Source: JAAFIP01 sp031390175
Lineage (GTDB): Bacteria > Pseudomonadota > Gammaproteobacteria > Burkholderiales > Burkholderiaceae_C
Direction: 5' to 3'
NCBI GenBank assembly: GCA_031390175.1
Contig: JANMTF010000364.1
Coordinates: 1 to 10,873, forward strand
Length of the DNA stretch: 10,873 nt
Shown here: positions 1 through 6,488 of the stretch, piece after piece
How the letters are laid out: every line of letters begins with the position of its first letter
Position numbering within the stretch: the stretch's first letter is position 1
Notes under the pieces: model-generated
Told to the model about the DNA's origin: nothing
What the model saw: the letters and a program-made list of their open reading frames with translations, nothing else
Database searches by the model: none
Program-made: the position numbers and the translations under genes

Positions 1-489
1 TACACCGTGATCCTCAAACCCCTCACACCGCAAAACATTGTCATTGGCGGTGCATCGGGTGCCATGCCGCCGGTGCTGGGCTGGGCTGCCATGACGGGCG
101 GCGTGTCGCCTGAGGCCTTGATTTTGTTCCTCATCATCTTCTTGTGGACGCCGCCGCACTTTTGGGCGCTGGCGCTGTACCGGGTGGAAGACTATCGCAA
201 GAGCGGCCTGCCCATGCTGCCAGTAACGCACGGCAACGAGTTCACCCGCCTGCAAATATTGCTCTACACCATTGTGCTGTTTGCCGCCTGCCTGATGCCC
301 TTTGTCTACGGCATGAGCTCGTGGATTTACCTGGCCGCTGCGGTGGTGCTGAGCGTGGGGTTTTGCTACTACGGCGTGAAGCTGTGGCGCAACTACAGCG
401 ATGCATTGGCCCGCAAAACCTTCCGTTTCTCGTTGATCCACCTTAGCGCTCTGTTTGCTGCGCTGTTGGTTGACCACTATGTTTTATAG
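1..489 (+). CDS. ctaB: Protohaem IX farnesyltransferase (haem O synthase), 3' part
   Basis: The last 162 residues of a UbiA-family membrane prenyltransferase; the gene begins before the window and the frame is open from base 1. The family converts haem B to haem O with farnesyl diphosphate, in the inner membrane, for haem-copper oxidases. Visible are the CtaB/CyoE signature around residues 5-30 of the fragment (LKPLTPQN, then GGASGAMPPVLGW), a WTPPHFWALAL segment, YRKSGLPMLPV, and several hydrophobic helices to the C-terminus. The stop is TAG at 487-489. The SCO gene follows 13 bp later on the same strand, the usual order at the end of a cytochrome c oxidase biogenesis operon. Nothing looks broken. 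Confidence 0.93.
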   Translation, partial: YTVILKPLTPQNIVIGGASGAMPPVLGWAAMTGGVSPEALILFLIIFLWTPPHFWALALYRVEDYRKSGLPMLPVTHGNEFTRLQILLYTIVLFAACLMPFVYGMSSWIYLAAAVVLSVGFCYYGVKLWRNYSDALARKTFRFSLIHLSALFAALLVDHYVL

Positions 490-502
490 GCAAGGGCACT
501 CT

Positions 503-1105
503 ATGCTAAGTATTAAAAATATAGCTGCTCGCGCAATATTCTATTGGGTTATAGCCCTATTTGTACTAGTATCTGGCTGCTCAGAGAAAAAGCTGCAGTT
601 CAAAGGCGTAGACATTACGGGTGCTGACTACGCGCAAAACTTCTCTTTGCCAGACCAGTTTGGCAACACCCGCACCATCGCCGACTTTAAAGGTAAAGTG
701 GTGGTGGTGTTCTTTGGCTTTGCCCAGTGCCCCGACGTCTGCCCCACCACCATGGCCGAGCTGGCCGAGGTAAAAAAATCCCTTGGCAAAGACGCAGACA
801 AACTGCAAGCCGTCTTCATCACCGTAGACCCTGAGCGCGACACCGCCGCCGTGCTCAAAGCCTATATGGAGAATTTCGACCCCAGCTTCATTGCCCTGCG
901 CGGCACGCCAGAGCAAACCACCGCAGTGGCCAAGCACTTTAAAACCTACTTCAAAAAAGCCGAAGGCAAAACCCCCAGCAGCTACACCATGGACCACTCC
1001 GCTGGCAGCTACGTGTTTGACACCGAAGGCCGCGTGCGCCTGTACACCCGCTACGGCAGCGGTGCCGCTGCGGTGGCCGACGACATCAAGTTGCTGCTCA
1101 AGTAG
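503..1105 (+). CDS. sco: SCO1/SenC family copper chaperone lipoprotein
   Basis: A 200-residue SCO/PrrC protein, thioredoxin-fold, which delivers copper to the CuA centre of cytochrome c oxidase from the periplasmic face. The CxxxC copper ligands are C76 and C80 in QCPDVCP, and the third ligand is H165 in MDHSAGSY. The N-terminus is a lipoprotein signal: a charged start, a hydrophobic stretch at residues 11-24 and lipobox LVSGC with C26. I chose ATG 503 because AAGGG lies 6 bp upstream; in-frame ATG 479 has no comparable site and starts inside ctaB. Oddly, most of the signal peptide (about residues 4-21) is encoded by a copy of the dispersed repeat seen elsewhere in the window, while the mature domain is ordinary. 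Likely co-transcribed with ctaB. Confidence 0.93.
   Translation: MLSIKNIAARAIFYWVIALFVLVSGCSEKKLQFKGVDITGADYAQNFSLPDQFGNTRTIADFKGKVVVVFFGFAQCPDVCPTTMAELAEVKKSLGKDADKLQAVFITVDPERDTAAVLKAYMENFDPSFIALRGTPEQTTAVAKHFKTYFKKAEGKTPSSYTMDHSAGSYVFDTEGRVRLYTRYGSGAAAVADDIKLLLK
511..563 (+). repeat. Dispersed repeat copy A, inside sco signal peptide
   Basis: Carries the family core (TAGCTGCTCGCGC, then CAATA-TTC-TATTG) followed by a hairpin at 546-557, GGGTT/AGCCC. Compared with the same stem in copy E (GGCCT/AGGCC) the third pair is swapped from C-G to G-C and the fourth is a T-G wobble. It is read in frame as residues 4-21 of the SCO signal peptide. Confidence 0.8.
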
Positions 1106-1116
1106 CGCAACGGTTT

Positions 1117-1180
1117 GCTATATTTAGAGTAGCTGCCCCCGCAATACTTTAAAGGGCTAGAGGCTGAATTACCTTGAAAA
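1117..1180 (+). repeat. Dispersed repeat copy B, supplies monooxygenase start
   Basis: Lies between the sco stop and the monooxygenase. It has the TAGCTGCCCCCGC core, a degenerate middle (CAATACTTTAAAGGG), then CTAGAGGC and the 3' end AATTACCTT. GAGG at 1160-1163 and the TTG start at 1174 are both inside the repeat. Confidence 0.8.
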
Positions 1181-2421
1181 ACCAGCATGTACTGATTGCC
1201 GGGGGCGGCATAGGGGGCCTGGCCGCAGCGCTGGCGCTCAGTCAAGCAGGCCAGCGCGTGACGGTGCTGGAGCGGGCCGCTGAGTTTGCCGATATCGGCG
1301 CAGGCATACAGCTAGGCCCCAACGCCATCAAGGTGCTGGCCCAGTGGGGTGTCAAAGACGCAGTGCTAGCGCGCGCTTGCCTGCCGGAGGCCATCGCTGT
1401 GCGCGATGCCGCCACCGGTCGCAGCCTCGCCCGCATGCTACTGGGCCAAGCCGTGCAACAGCGCTACGGCGAGGTCTATGCCTGCATGCACCGCGCCGAC
1501 CTGCATGCCGCGCTGCTGCAGGCCGTGCGCCAGCACAGTGGCGCGCAGTTGCACTGCAACAAACAGGTGCTTAGTGCTACAGACAGCAACGCAACTGGCA
1601 ACAAACAAAGCGCTGCGCAGCGCACAGGCGAGGGTGCGGTAGACCACAACGCAAACAATACTGCGCCCAGCGTGCAGGTGCAGTCCTCCCAGCACACTTG
1701 GTACGCCGACGCACTGGTAGCCGCCGACGGCGTAGCCAGCAGCGTGCGCCAGGCCGTGTGGGCAGACGGAGCGCCGCGCGCCACCGGCCACGCCGCCTAC
1801 CGCACGCTATTGCCCATTGCCAGCCTGCCCGCCAGTGTGCGCACCCAAGCCCTGAGCAGCGAGGTGGGCGTGTGGTGGGGCTGTGATGTGCATGTGGTGC
1901 ACTACCCCGTGCGCGGCGGCGAATTTATCAACCTGGTGGTGCTCAGCGAGCAAGCCGCCGCCAAGGCCGTACCCGGCTGGGCCAGTCTAGCCAGCGCGGC
2001 AGAGGTAGAGCGCAGCGTGCAAGGTGCATGCCCTTTGTTGCGCGAGCTGCTGGCCTGCGCGAGCAGTTGGCACAGCTGGCACCTGTACGACCGCCCCGCT
2101 ACGCGCACATGGTTCAAGGGCCACATAGCTCTGCTTGGTGATGCAGCCCACCCGATGTTGCCCTACTTAGCCCAAGGCGCAGCCATGGCCCTGGAAGATG
2201 CCTCTGCACTGGCCGCCAGCGTAGCCGCGCACAGCGGCTGGCCCTCCTCACTGCAGCACTACCAGCGTCTGCGCAAAGCCCGTTGCGAGCGCGTGGTAGC
2301 CACCGCCCGGCGCAATGGCCGCATATTCCACCTTGCACCGCCGTGGTCAACTGCACGCGATGCGGTGTTGGCGCTTAAGGGCACCCAGGTGTTGGGCTTG
2401 CCTTGGTTGTACGGGGCTTGA
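1174..2421 (+). CDS. FAD-dependent monooxygenase, salicylate hydroxylase-like
   Basis: A 415-residue class A flavoprotein hydroxylase of the NahG / 3-hydroxybenzoate 6-hydroxylase / UbiH group, which uses NAD(P)H and O2 to hydroxylate aromatic rings. Three FAD motifs are in place: GGGIGGL at residues 10-16 for the ADP moiety, the DG motif at D185-G186 (AADGVASSVR), and LLGDAAHPMLP with D323 followed by AQGAAMALEDA. The start is TTG; an in-frame TGA at 1165-1167 leaves almost no alternative, and the first beta strand needs these residues. Residues about 137-172 form a low-complexity Ser/Asn/Gln insert absent from the family core as I know it. The gene follows sco by 68 bp on the same strand and may read through from it. 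The substrate cannot be told from sequence. It converges on kynA, but a kynurenine-pathway role is only a guess. Confidence 0.85.
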   Translation: MKNQHVLIAGGGIGGLAAALALSQAGQRVTVLERAAEFADIGAGIQLGPNAIKVLAQWGVKDAVLARACLPEAIAVRDAATGRSLARMLLGQAVQQRYGEVYACMHRADLHAALLQAVRQHSGAQLHCNKQVLSATDSNATGNKQSAAQRTGEGAVDHNANNTAPSVQVQSSQHTWYADALVAADGVASSVRQAVWADGAPRATGHAAYRTLLPIASLPASVRTQALSSEVGVWWGCDVHVVHYPVRGGEFINLVVLSEQAAAKAVPGWASLASAAEVERSVQGACPLLRELLACASSWHSWHLYDRPATRTWFKGHIALLGDAAHPMLPYLAQGAAMALEDASALAASVAAHSGWPSSLQHYQRLRKARCERVVATARRNGRIFHLAPPWSTARDAVLALKGTQVLGLPWLYGA

Positions 2422-2500
2422 GTTGGTGTCTCTGACCTGGTTGTGTCTTGGATGCTTGGTCGTTTGCAGGCGTCTTGTAGTAGCGCTCTTGTGCTTCGCG

Positions 2501-2574
2501 GGCGATAGAGCGTGTGCCAAACGCCCTCATACTGGAGTACCAGAAATCGGTCGTTCGGCACACGCTCTATCGCC
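2501..2574. repeat. Constant-loop/variable-stem hairpin 1
   Basis: A perfect 18-bp inverted repeat: GGCGATAGAGCGTGTGCC at 2501-2518 pairs with 2557-2574 around a 38-nt loop. The loop contains GCCCTC (2523-2528) and a 22-nt block (2531-2552) that is the exact reverse complement of 2677-2698 in hairpin 2. Within that block CTGG-AGTA-CCAG is a smaller nested hairpin. The left flank (2477-2500) is partly complementary to the right flank (2575-2596), so the structure may extend further. Confidence 0.9.
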
Positions 2575-2587
2575 TTCGCACATGGTT

Positions 2588-2644
2588 GTGCGCTACGCGT
2601 AGTCGCCGGACAGCCTGACAGGAAACTACGGGTAGTGCGCTACC
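2588..2644. repeat. Short palindromes between the two large hairpins
   Basis: CTACGCGTAG (2593-2602) is a perfect palindrome, ACTAC-GG-GTAGT (2625-2636) a perfect small hairpin, and GGTAG-TGCG-CTACC (2631-2644) another that overlaps it. GTGCGCTAC occurs twice in direct orientation (2588-2596 and 2635-2643). Two of these structures are mutually exclusive alternatives. Confidence 0.65.
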
Positions 2645-2653
2645 TTGGTCGCT

Positions 2654-2730
2654 GCACGGTTAGGTGTATATCGGCTGACCGATTTCTGGTACTCCAGTTG
2701 AGAGGGCGGCCGATATACACCTCACCGTGC
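2654..2730. repeat. Constant-loop/variable-stem hairpin 2 (inverted copy)
   Basis: A 22-bp inverted repeat with one mismatch (2661 against 2723): 2654-2675 (GCACGG...ATATCGGC) pairs with 2709-2730 around a 33-nt loop. The stem is unrelated to that of hairpin 1. The loop holds the 22-nt block at 2677-2698 and GAGGGC at 2702-2707, the reverse complements of the corresponding parts of hairpin 1. The element therefore sits in the opposite orientation with its own matching arms. Confidence 0.9.
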
Positions 2731-2821
2731 GTGCAGTGACCGCGTCACGCCCTTCAAAGCACACCATGCTTAATCACCGAAACTCTCTCAGTAACGAAGT
2801 TTCTCAAGCCATACTAGCTAC

Positions 2822-2864
2822 AAGCCCAATAGAATATTGCGGGAGCAGCTATTCAAACAATAGC
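2822..2864 (-). repeat. Dispersed repeat copy C, downstream of kynA stop
   Basis: On the minus strand it reads GCTATT-GTTTG-AATAGC (a perfect 6-bp hairpin, plus-strand 2848-2864), then the core GCTGCTCCCGC and CAATA-TTC-TATTG. It starts 2 bp after the kynA stop codon in the direction of kynA transcription. The 3' CTAGAGGC part is not recognisable here. Confidence 0.8.
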
Positions 2865-2866
2865 GT

Positions 2867-3703
2867 CTACAAATCCGTCCGCAGCTTCCAAATCTCGGGA
2901 AACAGCACCACATCCAGCATCTTGCGCAAATAGCCCACGCCATTCGTGCCCCCCGTGCCGGGCTTGAAACCGATGATGCGCTCTACTGTGGTTACGTGGC
3001 GAAAGCGCCATTGGCGAAAAGCGTCTTCCAGGTCAGTCAGCTCCTCGCCCAGTTGGTACAAGTCCCAATGCGCTTTGGGCGCGCGGTACACCACCAGCCA
3101 GGCGGCTTCTACCGCGTCGCTCATCACGTAGGGCTGCGTCCAGTCGCGCTCGGTGTGACTGGCAGGCACGGCCAGGCCACGGCGCGCCAGCAGGCGCAGG
3201 GCCTCGTCGTACAGGCTCGGCGCTTCTAACGCAAATTGCACTTGGGCCAGCAGGGCAGGGGCGTGGGCGTGGGCCTTGAGCATGCCTGCATTTTTGTTAC
3301 CCAGTGCAAACTCCACGCAGCGGTACTGCGCACTTTGAAAGCCGCTAGAGTTGCCCAAGTAGGGCCGAATGGCGCTGTACTCCGGCGGCGTCATGGTGGC
3401 TAGCACGTCCCAGGCGTGCACCAGCTGCGCCATGATCTTGCTCACCCGCGCCAGCATCTTAAAAGCGCTGCTCAAATCGTCACTGGCCACACAGGCGATG
3501 GCCGCGTGCAGCTCATGCAGCATCAGCTTCATCCACAGCTCACTGGTCTGGTGCTGGATGATGAACAGCATCTCGTTGTGGTCCGGGCTGCGCGGGTGCT
3601 GCGCGCTCAGTATTTGGTCCAGCGCTAGGTAGTCGCCATAACTCATCGCTTGGCTAAAGTCGGTTTGCGCGCCAGAGTGCTTTAAAACGTCGGTGGATTT
3701 CAT
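2867..3703 (-). CDS. kynA: Tryptophan 2,3-dioxygenase
   Basis: A 278-residue haem dioxygenase that opens the indole ring of L-tryptophan to N-formylkynurenine, the first step of the kynurenine pathway; cytoplasmic. The family landmarks are MSYGDYLALDQIL (residues 20-32), FIIQHQTSELWMKL with the active-site histidine H51, GFQSAQYR, GNKN, and WRFRH with proximal haem ligand H236 followed by TTVERIIGFKPGTGG. Length fits bacterial members (about 280-300). The start at 3703 keeps the usual 20-odd residues before the MSYG motif; no strong ribosome site is visible upstream. No kynB or kynU is nearby. It is transcribed toward the monooxygenase and ends just before a dispersed repeat copy. Confidence 0.96.
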   Translation of the reverse strand: MKSTDVLKHSGAQTDFSQAMSYGDYLALDQILSAQHPRSPDHNEMLFIIQHQTSELWMKLMLHELHAAIACVASDDLSSAFKMLARVSKIMAQLVHAWDVLATMTPPEYSAIRPYLGNSSGFQSAQYRCVEFALGNKNAGMLKAHAHAPALLAQVQFALEAPSLYDEALRLLARRGLAVPASHTERDWTQPYVMSDAVEAAWLVVYRAPKAHWDLYQLGEELTDLEDAFRQWRFRHVTTVERIIGFKPGTGGTNGVGYLRKMLDVVLFPEIWKLRTDL

Positions 3704-3901
3704 GCCGCAACGGTAGCATTGTTCAAAAAACCGTGGTGTCGGTTAATTCCAACAGCGGGTGAGAATGCCAGTCTAAATTGGAGCCCTGCCCATAGACGGC
3801 AATGCCTACGGGGCGCTAACGGCGCAGCCTGCAGACCGCCGAGGTAGTTGTTTTTGAAGTGGAGCCGCGTTTTCCAGGGCCGCTAATGGCAGGTATCGAA
3901 C

Positions 3902-3960
3902 GCTCCTTATTCAGGAGCTTCTCCCGCAATATTCTATTAGCCTAGCGCCGTATTTTTGCC
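3902..3960 (+). repeat. Dispersed repeat copy D
   Basis: Begins with the perfect hairpin GCTCCT-TATTC-AGGAGC (3902-3918), a compensated version of the GCTATT/AATAGC stem of copy C. The core CTCCCGCAATATTCTATTAG follows, then CCTAGCGCC and a T-rich end. Confidence 0.8.
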
Positions 3961-4032
3961 TTCAGTAGCCGCACAATTTTTTACCAAATTCTCTGACGCG
4001 GATCCCATCATTCGGGTTGCGTTTACTGGGTA

Positions 4033-4060
4033 TTGATACATTTAGTTTCATATTTAAGAT
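4033..4060 (+). promoter_or_regulatory. Candidate promoter for the secretion operon
   Basis: TTGATA (4033-4038), a 16-bp spacer and TAAGAT (4055-4060) in the AT-rich region before the transporter. The -10 is only a fair match. The 36-bp stem-loop just downstream (4071-4112) would lie in the early leader and could be regulatory. Confidence 0.3.
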
Positions 4061-4151
4061 TTTTTTTTTTCCACTGAAAAACAAGCAATTCAAGTAAGAT
4101 TTTTGCCAGTGGTGCAACATTCAGTACAAAGCGCGCCACAAGGGGGCATTT

Positions 4152-6488
4152 TTGGAAGTTGTGACAACCAGCCAAGCCGCGTCTGCGCCACCCGCAGCTG
4201 CGCAAGAAAAACCCGGGGCAGCTACCGGCGCATCTGCTAGCACCCAGGCTAGTGCCCAAGCCAGCCCGCCACCCAGCGCCGCCCCACCCACCAGCGGCCT
4301 CACCGCGCTAGGCCTGCTGGCCCGCCTGCACCACATCAGCACCGACGCCAACACGCTAGGCCATCAGCTCAATATTCCTCCCAGCCGCGAGGTCACCGTG
4401 CAGGAGCTGCTGCTAGCCGCCAAGCACATAGGCCTTAAAGCCAAGCTCAGCACTTGCAGCGCAGACCGCTTGCACCTGCAGCCCCTGCCCGCACTGGCCG
4501 TGATACGCAGCGCCAGCGATGCAAGCCCTACAAACAGCGACAAGCAAAGCAATGCCCTGCGCTACGTCCTCATAGCCCAGTGCGACGGCCAGCGCCTGCT
4601 GCTGCAAGACCCATCCGCCACAGGCGGTGGCCGCCCCGCCATCGAACCTGTAGAAGTGTTTGCTAAGGACTGGACAGGCCAGCTCATCTTGGTTACCAGC
4701 CGCGCCAGCCTCGCAGGCGCGCTGGCCAAGTTTGATTTCTCGTGGTTTATCCCCAGTCTGGTCAAATACCGCAAGCTCTTGGGCGAGGTGCTGCTGATCA
4801 GCCTGTTCCTGCAGCTCTTTGGCCTGGTCAGCCCGCTGTTCTTTCAAGTGGTGATGGACAAAGTGCTGGTGCACCGGGGCATGACCACGCTAGACGTGCT
4901 GGTCATCGGCCTGGTTGTGGTGGTGATATTTGAAAGCATCTTGAGCGCCCTGCGCACCTACGTGTTCAGCCACACCACCAGCCGCATCGACGTAGAGCTG
5001 GGCGCACGCTTGTTCCGCCATCTGGTGCAGCTACCCTTGGCGTACTTTCAGGCCAGAAGAGTAGGCGACTCGGTGGCCCGCGTGCGCGAGCTGGAGAACA
5101 TTCGCAGCTTCCTTACCGGCAACGCGCTCACCGTGCTGCTAGACGTGCTGTTCAGTGTCATCTTCGTAGCCGTCATGCTGTTCTACAGCGTGCCCCTCAC
5201 ATTGATCGTACTGGTCAGCATGCCGCTGTACTTTGCCCTCAGCTTGGCTGTAGTGCCCATCTTGCGCCAACGGTTGGACGTCAAGTTTGCACGCGGGGCC
5301 GAGAACCAGTCCATGCTGGTAGAGACCATCACCGGCATCCAAACCGTCAAAGCCAGCGCATTGGAGCCATCCTTTGCCAAGCGTTGGGACGACCAGCTGG
5401 CAGGCTACGTGTCTGCCAGCTTTAAAACCCAAACCCTGGCCAGCTTTGCCCACGAAGGCGTTAACCTGATTGGCAAACTGGTCAACGCCGCCACGCTATG
5501 GTACGGCGCGCATTTGGTGATGGACAACCAGCTCACCGTAGGCCAATTTATCGCCTTCAATATGTTTGCCCAGCGCGTGGCCCAGCCCATCATGCGCATG
5601 GCCCAGCTGTGGACAGACTTTCAGCAAACCGGCATCTCCATGGCCCGCCTGGGCGACATACTGAACACCCGCACCGAGGTGCCGCCCAGCAGCGCCGCGC
5701 AACTGCCGCCAGTGAAGGGCCGCGTTACCCTAGACAAAATCACCTTCCGCTACCGCCCCGAGGCCGCGCCTGTATTGCATGAGTTGAGTCTGGACATGCG
5801 CGCAGGTGAGCTCATCGGCATCGTAGGCCGCTCTGGCAGCGGCAAAAGCACCCTCACCAAGCTGGTGCAGCGCCTGTACACCCCCGAGCAAGGCCGCGTG
5901 CTGGTAGACGGCATCGACATTGGCCTGATAGACGCCGCCCAACTGCGCCGCCAAATAGGCGTGGTGCTGCAAGAAAACCTGCTGTTTAACCGCAGCGTGC
6001 GCGAGAACATCGCCATTACCGACCCCGCAGCGCCCATCGAAGCCGTGGTGCGCGTAGCGCAAATGGCGGGTGCACACGAGTTTATTAGCGAGCTGCCCGA
6101 GGGCTACGACACCGTGGTGGGCGAGCAGGGCGGCAGTTTAAGCGGTGGCCAGCGCCAGCGCATTGCCATCGCCCGCGCCCTGTTTACCAACCCACGTATT
6201 TTGATACTCGACGAAGCCACCAGCGCCCTGGACTACGAAAGCGAGGCCATCATCGCCCGCAACATGCGCGCCATCTGCCAGGGCCGCACCGTCATCACCA
6301 TCGCCCACCGCTTAAGCGCCGTGCGCAATGCCCACCGCATCATCGTCATGGACAAAGGCCGCATCGTAGAGGCCGGGCCGCACGATGCGCTGATTCAACT
6401 GCCCAAGGGCTTGTACGCCCACCTGTGGCGCTTGCAGCAAATGCAGCAAACCGACGATGCACCGCCTAAAACCGAGGCCAGCGTATGA
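4152..6488 (+). CDS. Type I secretion ABC transporter (HlyB/RtxB-like)
   Basis: A 778-residue permease-ATPase that forms the inner-membrane engine of a type I secretion system. Order: an Ala/Pro/Ser/Gln-rich N-terminal extension (about 1-48), a C39 peptidase-like domain (about 50-190) lacking the catalytic cysteine and so HlyB-like rather than bacteriocin-processing, a six-helix membrane domain (about 205-485), and a nucleotide-binding domain with Walker A GRSGSGKST (559-567), signature LSGGQ (663-667), Walker B ILILDE (D687, E688) and switch H719. All ATPase residues are present. The start is TTG 4152 with AAGGGGG 5 bp upstream; GTG 4161 is the alternative, and no ATG is available. It overlaps the hlyD-type gene by 4 bp (ATGA). 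The likely substrate is the calcium-binding exoprotein at the right edge. Confidence 0.93.
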   Translation: MEVVTTSQAASAPPAAAQEKPGAATGASASTQASAQASPPPSAAPPTSGLTALGLLARLHHISTDANTLGHQLNIPPSREVTVQELLLAAKHIGLKAKLSTCSADRLHLQPLPALAVIRSASDASPTNSDKQSNALRYVLIAQCDGQRLLLQDPSATGGGRPAIEPVEVFAKDWTGQLILVTSRASLAGALAKFDFSWFIPSLVKYRKLLGEVLLISLFLQLFGLVSPLFFQVVMDKVLVHRGMTTLDVLVIGLVVVVIFESILSALRTYVFSHTTSRIDVELGARLFRHLVQLPLAYFQARRVGDSVARVRELENIRSFLTGNALTVLLDVLFSVIFVAVMLFYSVPLTLIVLVSMPLYFALSLAVVPILRQRLDVKFARGAENQSMLVETITGIQTVKASALEPSFAKRWDDQLAGYVSASFKTQTLASFAHEGVNLIGKLVNAATLWYGAHLVMDNQLTVGQFIAFNMFAQRVAQPIMRMAQLWTDFQQTGISMARLGDILNTRTEVPPSSAAQLPPVKGRVTLDKITFRYRPEAAPVLHELSLDMRAGELIGIVGRSGSGKSTLTKLVQRLYTPEQGRVLVDGIDIGLIDAAQLRRQIGVVLQENLLFNRSVRENIAITDPAAPIEAVVRVAQMAGAHEFISELPEGYDTVVGEQGGSLSGGQRQRIAIARALFTNPRILILDEATSALDYESEAIIARNMRAICQGRTVITIAHRLSAVRNAHRIIVMDKGRIVEAGPHDALIQLPKGLYAHLWRLQQMQQTDDAPPKTEASV

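Larger units (their letters stand above)
2422..2866. other. Intergenic region with hairpin array between convergent genes
   Basis: A 445-bp gap between the monooxygenase and kynA, whose 3' ends face each other. I see no credible protein gene. It holds two large hairpins (2501-2574, 2654-2730), small palindromes between them (2588-2644), and dispersed repeat copy C beside the kynA stop. Neither large hairpin is followed by a T-run, so they are not ordinary intrinsic terminators. Confidence 0.75.
3704..4151. other. Intergenic region between kynA and the secretion operon
   Basis: A 448-bp divergent intergenic region that must hold promoters for kynA (leftward) and the transporter (rightward). 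It contains repeat copy D (3902-3960) and an AT-rich stretch (about 4020-4125) with a T-run at 4061-4070. CCACTG (4071-4076) and CAGTGG (4107-4112) form an inverted repeat with a 30-nt loop. I see no credible gene at 3704-3900; short translated stretches there end in stops and match nothing I recognise. Confidence 0.6.

Noticed and set aside
1174..2421. Kynurenine 3-monooxygenase
   Set aside because: Tempting because kynA is adjacent, but the genes converge and the motifs fit the salicylate-hydroxylase group better; no C-terminal membrane region.
2654..2730. Integron attC site
   Set aside because: GTTAGGT fits the GTTRRRY core by chance, but no matching RYYYAAC partner is at the other end, and here the loop, not the ends, is conserved.
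2501..2730. Bidirectional intrinsic terminator between convergent genes
   Set aside because: Stems are far longer than usual with 33-38 nt loops, and no T-run follows on either strand. Termination as a side effect remains possible.
3704..3900. Insertion sequence remnant upstream of kynA
   Set aside because: The sequence felt vaguely like the end of an IS, but I found no terminal inverted repeats, target duplication or transposase fragment.
4413..4874. Minus-strand open frames inside the transporter gene (also 7400-7984, 5730-6077)
   Set aside because: Antisense shadows of a well-supported GC-rich gene, with His/Gly/Val-rich composition typical of reversed codon bias.
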